A DNA stretch of 64,000 nt from an uncultured Dokdonia sp. Lineage in GTDB: Bacteria; Bacteroidota; Bacteroidia; Flavobacteriales; Flavobacteriaceae. The stretch lies in NCBI RefSeq assembly GCF_947492815.1, contig NZ_CANLOB010000018.1:1-64000 (forward strand). Direction: 5' to 3'. Numbering within the stretch: position 1 is the first letter of the stretch; each line of letters opens with the position of its first letter. This document shows, piece by piece, positions 57,082 to 63,388 of the stretch. Both the position numbers and the translations under genes were made by a program. The notes under the pieces are model-generated. The model saw only the letters and a list, made by a program, of their open reading frames with translations, was not told where the DNA came from and did not search any database.

Positions 57082-57690
57082 TTAAGATTGATGAATTGTT
57101 TCCATAGTCTGCCTCTGAAGGCGTAAAAACTTTCCTTGCGTAGGAAAGGGTGTTCTATTGGTATAGTAATTTCCTTCTAGAAAATAATCTTGCCCATCTT
57201 TAATGACCTTTATTGTAGAAGTTCCTTGATGCCTATCCAAATGTGTACTTCCTTCATTGGTATATTGATGGAGAATCTTATAATGCATTTTATCTTCTGT
57301 CTTGGAGATGATACAGAGTTCGCTATAAGAGTTAGAAGATCTTTCATCATGTTTCTTATAAAAAGCATGCACAGAAATAGAACTTCCCGTTTGCACAATA
57401 ATCATAGCAACGTCTATCAGTACTATTTTGAATTCGCCATCTTTAATGATATGACATTCTTGTTTTCCAGTATAGGTTCCAGAAAAATCTTCTATGGTAA
57501 ACATCCAAGAAAAAGGAGGGTATTTCCACAGGTATCTGTCTACGATATGCAATACCATACCTAAAAGCCCTAGTCCAAAAATGGGATAGGTCCAGTTCCA
57601 TTGCTGTAACCACATGATTCCTGCAAGACATAGACTTACTAAAAGTATAACTGCAAAGGGTTTATAATATCTAAAATAATTGGTGAGCAT
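57082..57690 (-). CDS. Cap15-like CBASS effector (2TM + beta-barrel), copy A
   Basis: From ATG 57690 the protein (202 residues) begins MLTNYFRYYKPFAVILL, aligning with MRTNYFMYYKPWTVIPM of copy B. An in-frame ATG at 57780 would add 30 residues, including AFAKA from the palindrome, and would leave a 7-bp gap to the TIR gene, so that longer form is possible. Two membrane helices are followed by FSGTYTGKQECHI, MIIVQTGSSISVHAF, KILHQYTNEGSTHLDRHQGTSTIKVI and LEGNYYTN. This is the Cap15 pattern: cyclic-nucleotide-gated membrane disruption. It lies directly upstream of the CD-NTase gene, the normal CBASS effector position. Confidence 0.82.
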   Translation of the reverse strand: MLTNYFRYYKPFAVILLVSLCLAGIMWLQQWNWTYPIFGLGLLGMVLHIVDRYLWKYPPFSWMFTIEDFSGTYTGKQECHIIKDGEFKIVLIDVAMIIVQTGSSISVHAFYKKHDERSSNSYSELCIISKTEDKMHYKILHQYTNEGSTHLDRHQGTSTIKVIKDGQDYFLEGNYYTNRTPFPTQGKFLRLQRQTMETIHQS

Positions 57691-57748
57691 GTGAGGTATA
57701 ATTTCTAGTGAATTGTATGATTCTTTATGTAGGAATTCTTTTATATAT

Positions 57749-57762
57749 GCTTTCGCGAAAGC
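57749..57762. repeat. Iterated palindrome, copy 11
   Basis: GCTTTCGCGAAAGC between the TIR gene and the Cap15-A start at 57690, in the 5' leader or N-terminal extension. Confidence 0.85.
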
Positions 57763-57787
57763 GTATACAACTTTAACCATATATCAT

Positions 57788-58552
57788 TTAACCATGACGT
57801 CTATGATCTAATTCTTGATGAATATTTTTTAATAAAGTATCTCTAGTAGGTGTCCATTGTAAGTGACGTATGGGTGTGATCTCAAATTTAGATTCTAAGG
57901 TATCTTTCAATAAATCCATATGGTTTTCTAGATCGACTCGAATTCCCTGAAAATGTTGAAAAACCCCTTTTATTTCTCCTAATCCAAAAGGAGGAATCGC
58001 TATAGAAATATGATCTTTTGTTTGAATCCAAGAAGCTCCCATTTCTATCAAACACATAGGTGATTTGTAAAAATGATCTGATAACATGGAGAATACTAAT
58101 ACCTCATCGTTGATTTCTTTTTTGATGGTCTGCATAAAATCATGACCTAAAGGCGTACCATATCCCTCTAAAGAAGTACAGAAGATATCATCTGAAGAGA
58201 TTCCTATTTTTTCTATCATCTGGATAAATAGCCTAACAATAGCCTCATCTTCATGTGAATGGCTGATAAATACTTTTTTTAGAAAGGTTTGCTTTGTTGG
58301 GCTTTTCTTCCTGCCTGATGGTTTTACTGTATATCCAGAAGTATCTAGCTTTAAATCGTCTGCTATTAATAATACGGTATTGTTTTCTGTAGCATTTATC
58401 AACTCTTTAATTTCATCTTGTTGGTATGCTTTAGATGGAATGTATTCGATTCCATATCCTTTTAAGATTCGTAGTATTTCTTCTGGACTATGGGACGTTT
58501 GTAAAGAGAAATAAATATCTTGTACTAAACGGTATTTTTCTATTGGACTCAT
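57788..58552 (-). CDS. TIR-domain protein with a distinct N-terminal domain
   Basis: A 254-residue protein. Residues about 92-215 form a TIR domain: KVFISHSHEDEAIVRLFIQMIEKIGI, IFCTSLEGYGTPLG, VLVFSMLSDHFYKSPMCLIEMGASW, with E170 as the likely catalytic Glu of NAD-cleaving TIRs. Residues 1-70 (starting MSPIEKYRLVQDIYFSL, with SPEEILRILKGYGIEY and NTVLLIADDL) make a small alpha/beta domain. I do not recognise it; it may be an effector-associated adaptor domain. The TIR would deplete NAD+ when activated. It lies 6 bp after the small membrane protein gene. Confidence 0.85.
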   Translation of the reverse strand: MSPIEKYRLVQDIYFSLQTSHSPEEILRILKGYGIEYIPSKAYQQDEIKELINATENNTVLLIADDLKLDTSGYTVKPSGRKKSPTKQTFLKKVFISHSHEDEAIVRLFIQMIEKIGISSDDIFCTSLEGYGTPLGHDFMQTIKKEINDEVLVFSMLSDHFYKSPMCLIEMGASWIQTKDHISIAIPPFGLGEIKGVFQHFQGIRVDLENHMDLLKDTLESKFEITPIRHLQWTPTRDTLLKNIHQELDHRRHG

Positions 58553-58558
58553 AAGTTG

Positions 58559-58912
58559 TTATTTAGGTAATATATATTTGGTTTTTAATCTATTTTTCAA
58601 GCCTTTTGATATGGGATAGATGTCTATTTTTGCGAGAACTTCATCTGTATTTTTATATCTGTTTACTAGTCTATCGTTTTCTATTTTGTTTTTATAATAG
58701 TGGGCAACAAAGTGTGAAGTAATGGCATGGCTTACAAGTCCCATGATAACAAAGACACCTATTCCTTCTTCCATTCCAACATCAAGTGATATATTTTTTA
58801 AACTTGATGTCATTGCTGCAGCTCCTCCGTTTTTATCAATAGCTGTAAGTAATTCAAAAACAAGTTTTGGGATTCCTATCCCAGCACCATAATTTATTAC
58901 GAGGTCTTTCAT
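58559..58912 (-). CDS. Small membrane protein between caspase and TIR genes
   Basis: I do not recognise the family. The protein is 117 residues, with a Gly-rich hydrophobic N-terminus (INYGAGIGIPKLVFELLTAI, about 5-24) and a clear membrane helix at about 50-72 (GIGVFVIMGLVSHAITSHFVAHYY). A basic C-terminal tail follows (SKGLKNRLKTKYILPK). Its ATG overlaps the caspase stop (ATGA), so the two are translationally coupled. By position it could be a target, partner or pore protein for the peptidase, analogous to protease-gasdermin pairs, but its size and sequence are unlike gasdermins. The functional idea is inference only. Confidence 0.7.
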   Translation of the reverse strand: MKDLVINYGAGIGIPKLVFELLTAIDKNGGAAAMTSSLKNISLDVGMEEGIGVFVIMGLVSHAITSHFVAHYYKNKIENDRLVNRYKNTDEVLAKIDIYPISKGLKNRLKTKYILPK

Positions 58913-59847
58913 GTTAATCGGTTTTTACTAGCAAGTTCTTTATAGAATTGTCCTAGTGCGGTGAGTTGACATTCTTTACCTTGTTTGGCAGCTTCTTGAA
59001 GTGAACTCGCTCCTACTGGCATGAGTAATCCATTGGTATTGTAGTGTAGTAAATGCTCCATCATTTTAGACAATGCATGTTCTTCTTTTAAGAAATTAGG
59101 AGAGAGTCTTATTCCTATTTTTTGTCCTGAAAAATATGCTGGAAGTTTTCTTAAAATATCTAGTGGTATTTTAGGTTTACAATTCCTTAAAGAAATCATA
59201 CTAGAAACATGTGATTTAAAAACTGGGCGTTGTTTCCAAGCATTAAGGATAGTATCTGCACTGTAATACATTCCTGAAAGGGTTACTTTTCCTCGTAGGT
59301 CTGCCGCAGCACCTTTCATGGCTTCATAAATGATATTGGTAAAAACTCCTTTCTTATTTATTTCATAAGAATATTGTTTGTCTCCAGCTGCGGCTAGAAT
59401 AGAAACTCCTTCTCTTAATACAGCTTTCCGATCTTTGATACTTATCACATTACCCGCGCCACCTGCATAACAACAATCTAAAATAATAACTACTTCATCT
59501 GCTTTGGAATCATTAGCCATTGTGATAATTTCATGAAGACTGATCCCTACATCATTCTTTTCGCGATCTTGTGTTACTAGGAATGTCCCTGATACTGTAG
59601 TAGCACCATGTCCTGAAAAATAGAGTAAGGCTGTTCCTTTGTCATGATTAAATAGTTTTTCAATACTAGATCTTAATAGCGGACGGGTTACTACTTCTTC
59701 TGAAGATATCAGTAAACTACAATTAAAGTTTTCATCTCCATTTTCATGGGTTGCAAGCACTTCTTGCATTCGTAATACATCTGGAACGCATCCTTTTAAT
59801 GGATTTTTAGGATAGTCATTAATACCAACGAGTAATGCTCTTTTCAT
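58909..59847 (-). CDS. Caspase-like (peptidase C14) protein
   Basis: A 312-residue protein whose first 190 residues form a caspase fold: MKRALLVGINDYP, LLYFSGHGAT with catalytic H80, and VVIILDCCYAGGAG with catalytic C126 (or C125). The C-terminal 110 residues, after about 200, are an unrecognised helical region ending LTALGQFYKELASKNRLT. Such peptidases act as inducible cleaving effectors in bacterial immunity. It is the first gene of the defence operon, preceded by a 364-bp region with a conserved inverted repeat and a -7-like box. It is cytoplasmic; no signal peptide is seen. Confidence 0.9.
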   Translation of the reverse strand: MKRALLVGINDYPKNPLKGCVPDVLRMQEVLATHENGDENFNCSLLISSEEVVTRPLLRSSIEKLFNHDKGTALLYFSGHGATTVSGTFLVTQDREKNDVGISLHEIITMANDSKADEVVIILDCCYAGGAGNVISIKDRKAVLREGVSILAAAGDKQYSYEINKKGVFTNIIYEAMKGAAADLRGKVTLSGMYYSADTILNAWKQRPVFKSHVSSMISLRNCKPKIPLDILRKLPAYFSGQKIGIRLSPNFLKEEHALSKMMEHLLHYNTNGLLMPVGASSLQEAAKQGKECQLTALGQFYKELASKNRLT

Positions 59848-59874
59848 ATCTTGGTTTTTAGTGGATTATAGTTC

Positions 59875-59882
59875 CAAAGGTG
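59875..59882 (-). promoter_or_regulatory. -7-like box before the caspase gene
   Basis: CACCTTTG on the minus strand, one mismatch to TAnnTTTG, 28 bp before the ATG. The 55-residue ORF at 63093-63260 has GAAATTTG at the same distance. Confidence 0.5.
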
Positions 59883-59929
59883 CAGGAATGTGAGGCACAA
59901 AAAAACCGTAATATTATGGAGTGGGTTAT

Positions 59930-59947
59930 CTCCTTAGATTTAAGGAG
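59930..59947 (-). promoter_or_regulatory. Inverted-repeat operator, copy 1 (defence operon)
   Basis: CTCCTTAAATCTAAGGAG on the minus strand, 83 bp upstream of the caspase ATG. It matches the site at 63342-63359 in sequence and in distance to the start. Its place upstream of the -7 box suits an activator. Confidence 0.7.
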
Positions 59948-60049
59948 TTGGCATGCAGGAAATTAAGTAAAATACCGCTATACTATCCTAAACATAGGAT
60001 ATAGATCCAGAAAAATAGAGCGCTTATCTACAGGTATAACTATAGTATA

Positions 60050-60086
60050 AAAATAGAGTAACACTCTATTTTAGAGTACTACTCTA
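60050..60086. promoter_or_regulatory. Tandem AGAGT-N3-ACTCT inverted repeats
   Basis: AAAATAGAGT-AAC-ACTCTATTTT (60050-60072) has perfect 10-bp arms. TAGAGT-ACT-ACTCTA (60072-60086) follows with centres 18 bp apart. They could be a double operator, or the first could act as a weak bidirectional terminator after the response-regulator gene. Confidence 0.45.
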
Positions 60087-60130
60087 TTTTTGAAATCCCT
60101 CTATAAAAATGTTTTATTGCTATGAACTAT

Positions 60131-60166
60131 ATTGTGAATACCTTTCAAAATGAGATGAGTCACACC
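60131..60166 (-). repeat. Solitary VI-B CRISPR-like repeat
   Basis: 36 nt in the same orientation as the array repeats, matching the rightmost repeat at 27 of 36 positions. It begins ATTGTGAATACC and ends GTCACACC on the plus strand. It shares the internal GAGAT (positions 22-26) with the degenerate leftmost array repeat and with no other. No second repeat is found at a spacer-length distance. Confidence 0.75.
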
Positions 60167-60188
60167 TATTTGTGTCATTATTGTATAT

Positions 60189-60202
60189 GCTTTCGCGAAA
60201 GC
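60189..60202. repeat. Iterated palindrome, copy 12
   Basis: GCTTTCGCGAAAGC directly after the response-regulator stop. Confidence 0.85.
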
Positions 60203-60211
60203 GTATACATA

Positions 60212-60862
60212 TTATTCATTTTTATATAAATCATTATCTAAAGCGTATTTTACCAATCCAATAGAACTTTTTACGCCTGTTTTTTCGATCAGGTTTCTAC
60301 GATAGGTTTCTACGGTACTTACAGCTATATTCAGTTTGGCAGCGATTTCTCCTGAGGTATGGTCTTCTATAATGAGTTGGAGTACTTGCAGTTCTCTATT
60401 GGTCAAATGTATGTTTTGAACCTGTGGTGTTTTTACACCTTTGAGCAATGTGCTTAGCACTTCACCTTTTAAGTATTCTTTACCAGAAGCAATGGTTTCT
60501 AAAGCTTCTACAAATTCTTCTTTTCCTCTGTTTTTTAAAATATAGCCGTCGGCACTTAACTCAACCATTAACTCACGTATAAAAGAGCTCTCATCGTGCA
60601 TTGTTAGGATTAAGGTTTTAACGTGTGGGAATTCTTTTTTAATAACTTTGGTCGCTTCTGTGCCGTCTAATTCTGGCATATTAATATCTAAAACAGCAAT
60701 ATCAATTTCATGTTCTCTAACTAACTGTATGGCTTCTACCCCATTTGCAGCTTCTCCTATTACCTCTATGTGGGGTTGGTGTATTAATAGTGATTTTAAT
60801 CCATCTATAAATAATTGATGATCATCGGCTATGATAATACGTATGTTCTTTTTTTCTGTCAT
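60212..60862 (-). CDS. LuxR/NarL-type response regulator
   Basis: Receiver domain at 1-120 (IRIIIADDHQLFIDGL, phosphoacceptor Asp in IAVLDINMPELDG, TLILTMHDESSFIRELM). A C-terminal HTH follows (LTNRELQVLQLIIEDHTSGEIAAKLNIAVSTVETYRRNLIEKTGVKSSIGLVKYAL). I start at ATG 60862 (MTEKKNIRII), 13 bp after the kinase stop; an in-frame ATG at 60889 would overlap the kinase and add MYPYNKKQI. It is the partner of the upstream kinase. The two copies of an inverted repeat that flank this pair are its best candidate binding sites. Confidence 0.93.
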   Translation of the reverse strand: MTEKKNIRIIIADDHQLFIDGLKSLLIHQPHIEVIGEAANGVEAIQLVREHEIDIAVLDINMPELDGTEATKVIKKEFPHVKTLILTMHDESSFIRELMVELSADGYILKNRGKEEFVEALETIASGKEYLKGEVLSTLLKGVKTPQVQNIHLTNRELQVLQLIIEDHTSGEIAAKLNIAVSTVETYRRNLIEKTGVKSSIGLVKYALDNDLYKNE

Positions 60863-60875
60863 GATTTGTTTCTTG

Positions 60876-62993
60876 TTATAAGGGTACATCTATAGTCACA
60901 ATAGTCCCATTGCCTTCACTTGAATCTATAAAATGTGCTCCTTTCATCTCAGCAACCCGTGAAGCAACTGTTCTAAGTCCTAATCCATCTTGGGTTTGAA
61001 AAATATCAAATCCAGTTCCATCATCTTCTACTACGATATTAATTCCTTTTTTGTTTTTAAGTAATTGTATAGTTACTTCTGTGGCTTGCGCATGTTTTAT
61101 AATATTATTCAATAGTTCTTGAATAATCCTATAGATTTGCATTTCCTTTTTAGTATCTAATCGATTTTCTAGTTTATGAATTACTAAATTAATTTTAAGC
61201 TCGCTAGCTTCTTCAAGGGTTTGTTTTAATTCTTCCAACGCGGGTTTTAATCCAAATCTCGCTAAGGTTCCAGATACCATATTATGAGCAATTTCCCGCA
61301 CAGCTTTACAGGCATCATCTAGGAGTTGGTTTGCTTTTACGTATTGTAACTTTGAATCTGCTTGTATGCGTTCCATGTTTTCTTCTACAGATTGGTAATG
61401 TATTTTTACTACAGAAAGCATACTTCCTAATTTATCGTGTAAATCTTGAGCAATACGCTTACGTTCTTCTTCTTGACCATTAATCATGGCATTAATAGCA
61501 TTCATTTCTTGTGATTTGAGTATTTGTTGCATTTTTTGTTCCTGCACATTACGTTCTTGCAATGCGATAAGTTCTTGCTTTTGGAGACGTTCTTCAGCTA
61601 AAATGCGCTGTTGTTTTTGTTTTCTAGATTTATAAACGTAAAAAAATAATACTGTAGAAAGTATTAATGCTGTAAGTAAACTTACAATAATAGTATTTTT
61701 TTGACGTACACTAGCTTCGGCTAAATCTTGCTTATTTTTAAATGCAGCGACTATTCGTTTTTCATTTAAATAAGAGACTTCATTACGGTCAGAGGTTTTA
61801 ATCTTTGAAGCAGTTTCTTTACTGATAGTATACGCAGAATCTTTATAAGCATATGCTTGTTCAGGTTTATTTATAGTATTGTAAACCTTGGCAATTGATG
61901 CATATGTTTTTTCCGAAAGAGCAACCTTTTTATCTTTTTTTTGCAGTGTGAGGCTTTTTCTTAAATAGTATAATGCTTTCTGAAAGTCATTCAATTCATA
62001 ATACAAATTTCCAAGATTATTATAAGAGGTTGCCAGGCCATATTGATTGTTTTCTTTTTCAAAAAGGTGTTTACTTTTTTGAAAGTGATAGAGTGCTGAA
62101 TCAAATTTATCTTTCTTTTTGTAAAAGGTTGCTAGATTATGATGAAATGCGCTTCGATCGCCTACTTTATAGGTATTGATAAGTTTCCAAACAGTATCAT
62201 AGGTTTGTATTGCTTTTGTGTCTTGATTTAAATAATCTAATACAGCTCCTATACGTATTCTAACATCGATTTCTTCTTTATGAAGTTGTTGATTTTGATA
62301 GATTTTTTTAGCATTCTCAAAATAAGCAAAGGCTTCATTATAGTTACGCTGCTTTTTTTGTAATGCTCCTAAATTTGTATAAGCAATTGCAATATTTTTT
62401 TTATTGTTAACTTCCTCTGCGTATGCTACTTCTTTTAAAAAATATTTTAAGGCATTTCCATAATCTTCAAATGACGCATATAGCTCTCCTATATTACGTG
62501 ATACTATTAGGGCGTTTTTATAATTTTTAATTTTTTCATAAGCATCTAGGCTTTCTAAAAAGTATGCAAGAGCTTGTACATGATTACTCTCTTTTTTATG
62601 AATGAGGCCTAATTGATTATTTGCTCGGGCAATTCCTGATGTGTATCCATTTTTCTGGTCAATTTTTAAGACTTCTAAATAATAATTTTTAGCATCAGAA
62701 AATAGCTTTTGACTTCTAGATATGTCCCCTAATCGAGTTATTGCATCAGAAATTCCTTTGGTATATGCAAACTCTTTACTTAATGCCAATGCTTCAAGTG
62801 CATAATGAATAGCCGTAGAGTCTTTCTTTCTACGTAACTCCCAAGCTAATTCATTAAGCGTATGTATTTTTTCTATTCCTGACTGATTAACTATGACTTT
62901 CTGCAAACTATCAATTTGCATTCGTTTCTGCCCGTACATAACAAAGGTTACAAAAGGTAGTAAAAAACAACATATGGCTCTCTTAAATTTCAT
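60876..62993 (-). CDS. TPR-containing sensor histidine kinase (HisKA_3)
   Basis: A 705-residue membrane kinase with a signal peptide or first helix at 1-21. About eight TPR units span 40-390 (periplasmic), a membrane helix spans 434-454 and a coiled coil runs to about 500. The dimerisation domain has EEERKRIAQDLHDKLGSML with phosphoacceptor H519, and an HATPase domain follows (IIQELLNNIIKHAQ, VEDDGTGFD, GLGLRTVASRV). It phosphorylates the LuxR-type regulator encoded 13 bp downstream. The TPR part probably senses a protein or envelope signal. The position just upstream of the defence operon suggests a role in its control. Confidence 0.93.
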   Translation of the reverse strand: MKFKRAICCFLLPFVTFVMYGQKRMQIDSLQKVIVNQSGIEKIHTLNELAWELRRKKDSTAIHYALEALALSKEFAYTKGISDAITRLGDISRSQKLFSDAKNYYLEVLKIDQKNGYTSGIARANNQLGLIHKKESNHVQALAYFLESLDAYEKIKNYKNALIVSRNIGELYASFEDYGNALKYFLKEVAYAEEVNNKKNIAIAYTNLGALQKKQRNYNEAFAYFENAKKIYQNQQLHKEEIDVRIRIGAVLDYLNQDTKAIQTYDTVWKLINTYKVGDRSAFHHNLATFYKKKDKFDSALYHFQKSKHLFEKENNQYGLATSYNNLGNLYYELNDFQKALYYLRKSLTLQKKDKKVALSEKTYASIAKVYNTINKPEQAYAYKDSAYTISKETASKIKTSDRNEVSYLNEKRIVAAFKNKQDLAEASVRQKNTIIVSLLTALILSTVLFFYVYKSRKQKQQRILAEERLQKQELIALQERNVQEQKMQQILKSQEMNAINAMINGQEEERKRIAQDLHDKLGSMLSVVKIHYQSVEENMERIQADSKLQYVKANQLLDDACKAVREIAHNMVSGTLARFGLKPALEELKQTLEEASELKINLVIHKLENRLDTKKEMQIYRIIQELLNNIIKHAQATEVTIQLLKNKKGINIVVEDDGTGFDIFQTQDGLGLRTVASRVAEMKGAHFIDSSEGNGTIVTIDVPL

Positions 62994-63022
62994 AGTTTAC
63001 GTATTGAAGAACTAAAACACAA

Positions 63023-63065
63023 AAGGCTTTAACTTCTCTTTAGTATTTAAAGATAGTAAAGCCTT
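63023..63065 (-). terminator. Possible attenuator between the 55-residue ORF and the kinase gene
   Basis: 9-bp stem AAGGCTTTA/TAAAGCCTT enclosing a 25-nt AT-rich loop. On the minus strand it is followed by TTTG only, so termination would be partial. Confidence 0.4.
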
Positions 63066-63092
63066 CGAGTAATGTAATGTTTTCTTTATAAA

Positions 63093-63260
63093 TTACTTAC
63101 CTTTTTCTTTTATCTCCCCTTCTTCTCCGTTTTGAGTTTGTGGATTGACAGTTTCATCTTCCTCATCTGGTCGTGGATCTTCTTTTGGATCATCAGATGG
63201 ATGCATCAGATTTACATTTTCGTATTCATAATCAAATTCAATGGTTCCTGTAATTTTCAT
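63093..63260 (-). CDS. Small acidic protein, 55 residues
   Basis: An ORF starting MKITGTIEFDYEYENVNLMH and ending GEEGEIKEKGK, with a Pro/Asp/Glu-rich middle (PSDDPKEDPRPDEEDETVNP). It is probably disordered and matches no family I know. Evidence that it is real: an ATG start, and an upstream promoter layout identical to that of the caspase gene (inverted repeat 82 bp and -7-like box GAAATTTG 28 bp before the ATG). It could be a small regulator or sensor partner of the TPR kinase; this is inference. Confidence 0.6.
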   Translation of the reverse strand: MKITGTIEFDYEYENVNLMHPSDDPKEDPRPDEEDETVNPQTQNGEEGEIKEKGK

Positions 63261-63287
63261 AGTTCTAAATATTTAATGATTAGATGA

Positions 63288-63295
63288 CAAATTTC
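63288..63295 (-). promoter_or_regulatory. -7-like box before the 55-residue ORF
   Basis: GAAATTTG (minus strand), one mismatch to TAnnTTTG. TTG lies 20 nt further upstream, which fits a -33 element. Confidence 0.55.
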
Positions 63296-63341
63296 TTGAT
63301 AAGACATTTGCTAGTCAATCGTTAATATCAAGTGCATTTTT

Positions 63342-63359
63342 CTCCTTGTATTTAAGGAG
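63342..63359 (-). promoter_or_regulatory. Inverted-repeat operator, copy 2 (kinase operon)
   Basis: CTCCTTAAATACAAGGAG on the minus strand, 82 bp before the ATG of the 55-residue ORF. It differs from copy 1 at only two central bases. Confidence 0.7.
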
Positions 63360-63388
63360 ATATCGATGCGATGAAAATATTGGTTCTT

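Larger units (their letters stand above)
59848..60211. other. Control region of the defence operon
   Basis: Non-coding, 364 bp. From the caspase start outward it contains a -7-like box at 59875-59882, an 18-bp inverted repeat at 59930-59947 and AT-rich inverted repeats at 60050-60086. A solitary CRISPR-like repeat at 60131-60166 and a palindrome copy at 60189-60202 follow. Confidence 0.7.
62994..63388. other. Region upstream of the kinase gene
   Basis: It contains a 55-codon ORF (63093-63260), a hairpin with arms AAGGCTTTA (63023-63031) and TAAAGCCTT (63057-63065) between that ORF and the kinase gene, and the inverted repeat at 63342. The hairpin may act as an attenuator. Confidence 0.55.

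Noticed and set aside
59848..60211. A second CRISPR array around the solitary repeat
   Set aside because: No other repeat-like sequence is found at 25-40 nt on either side.
48085..61000. cas1/cas2 adaptation genes for the VI-B system
   Set aside because: None of the genes in the region has Cas1 or Cas2 features; the locus probably depends on another array system or is static.
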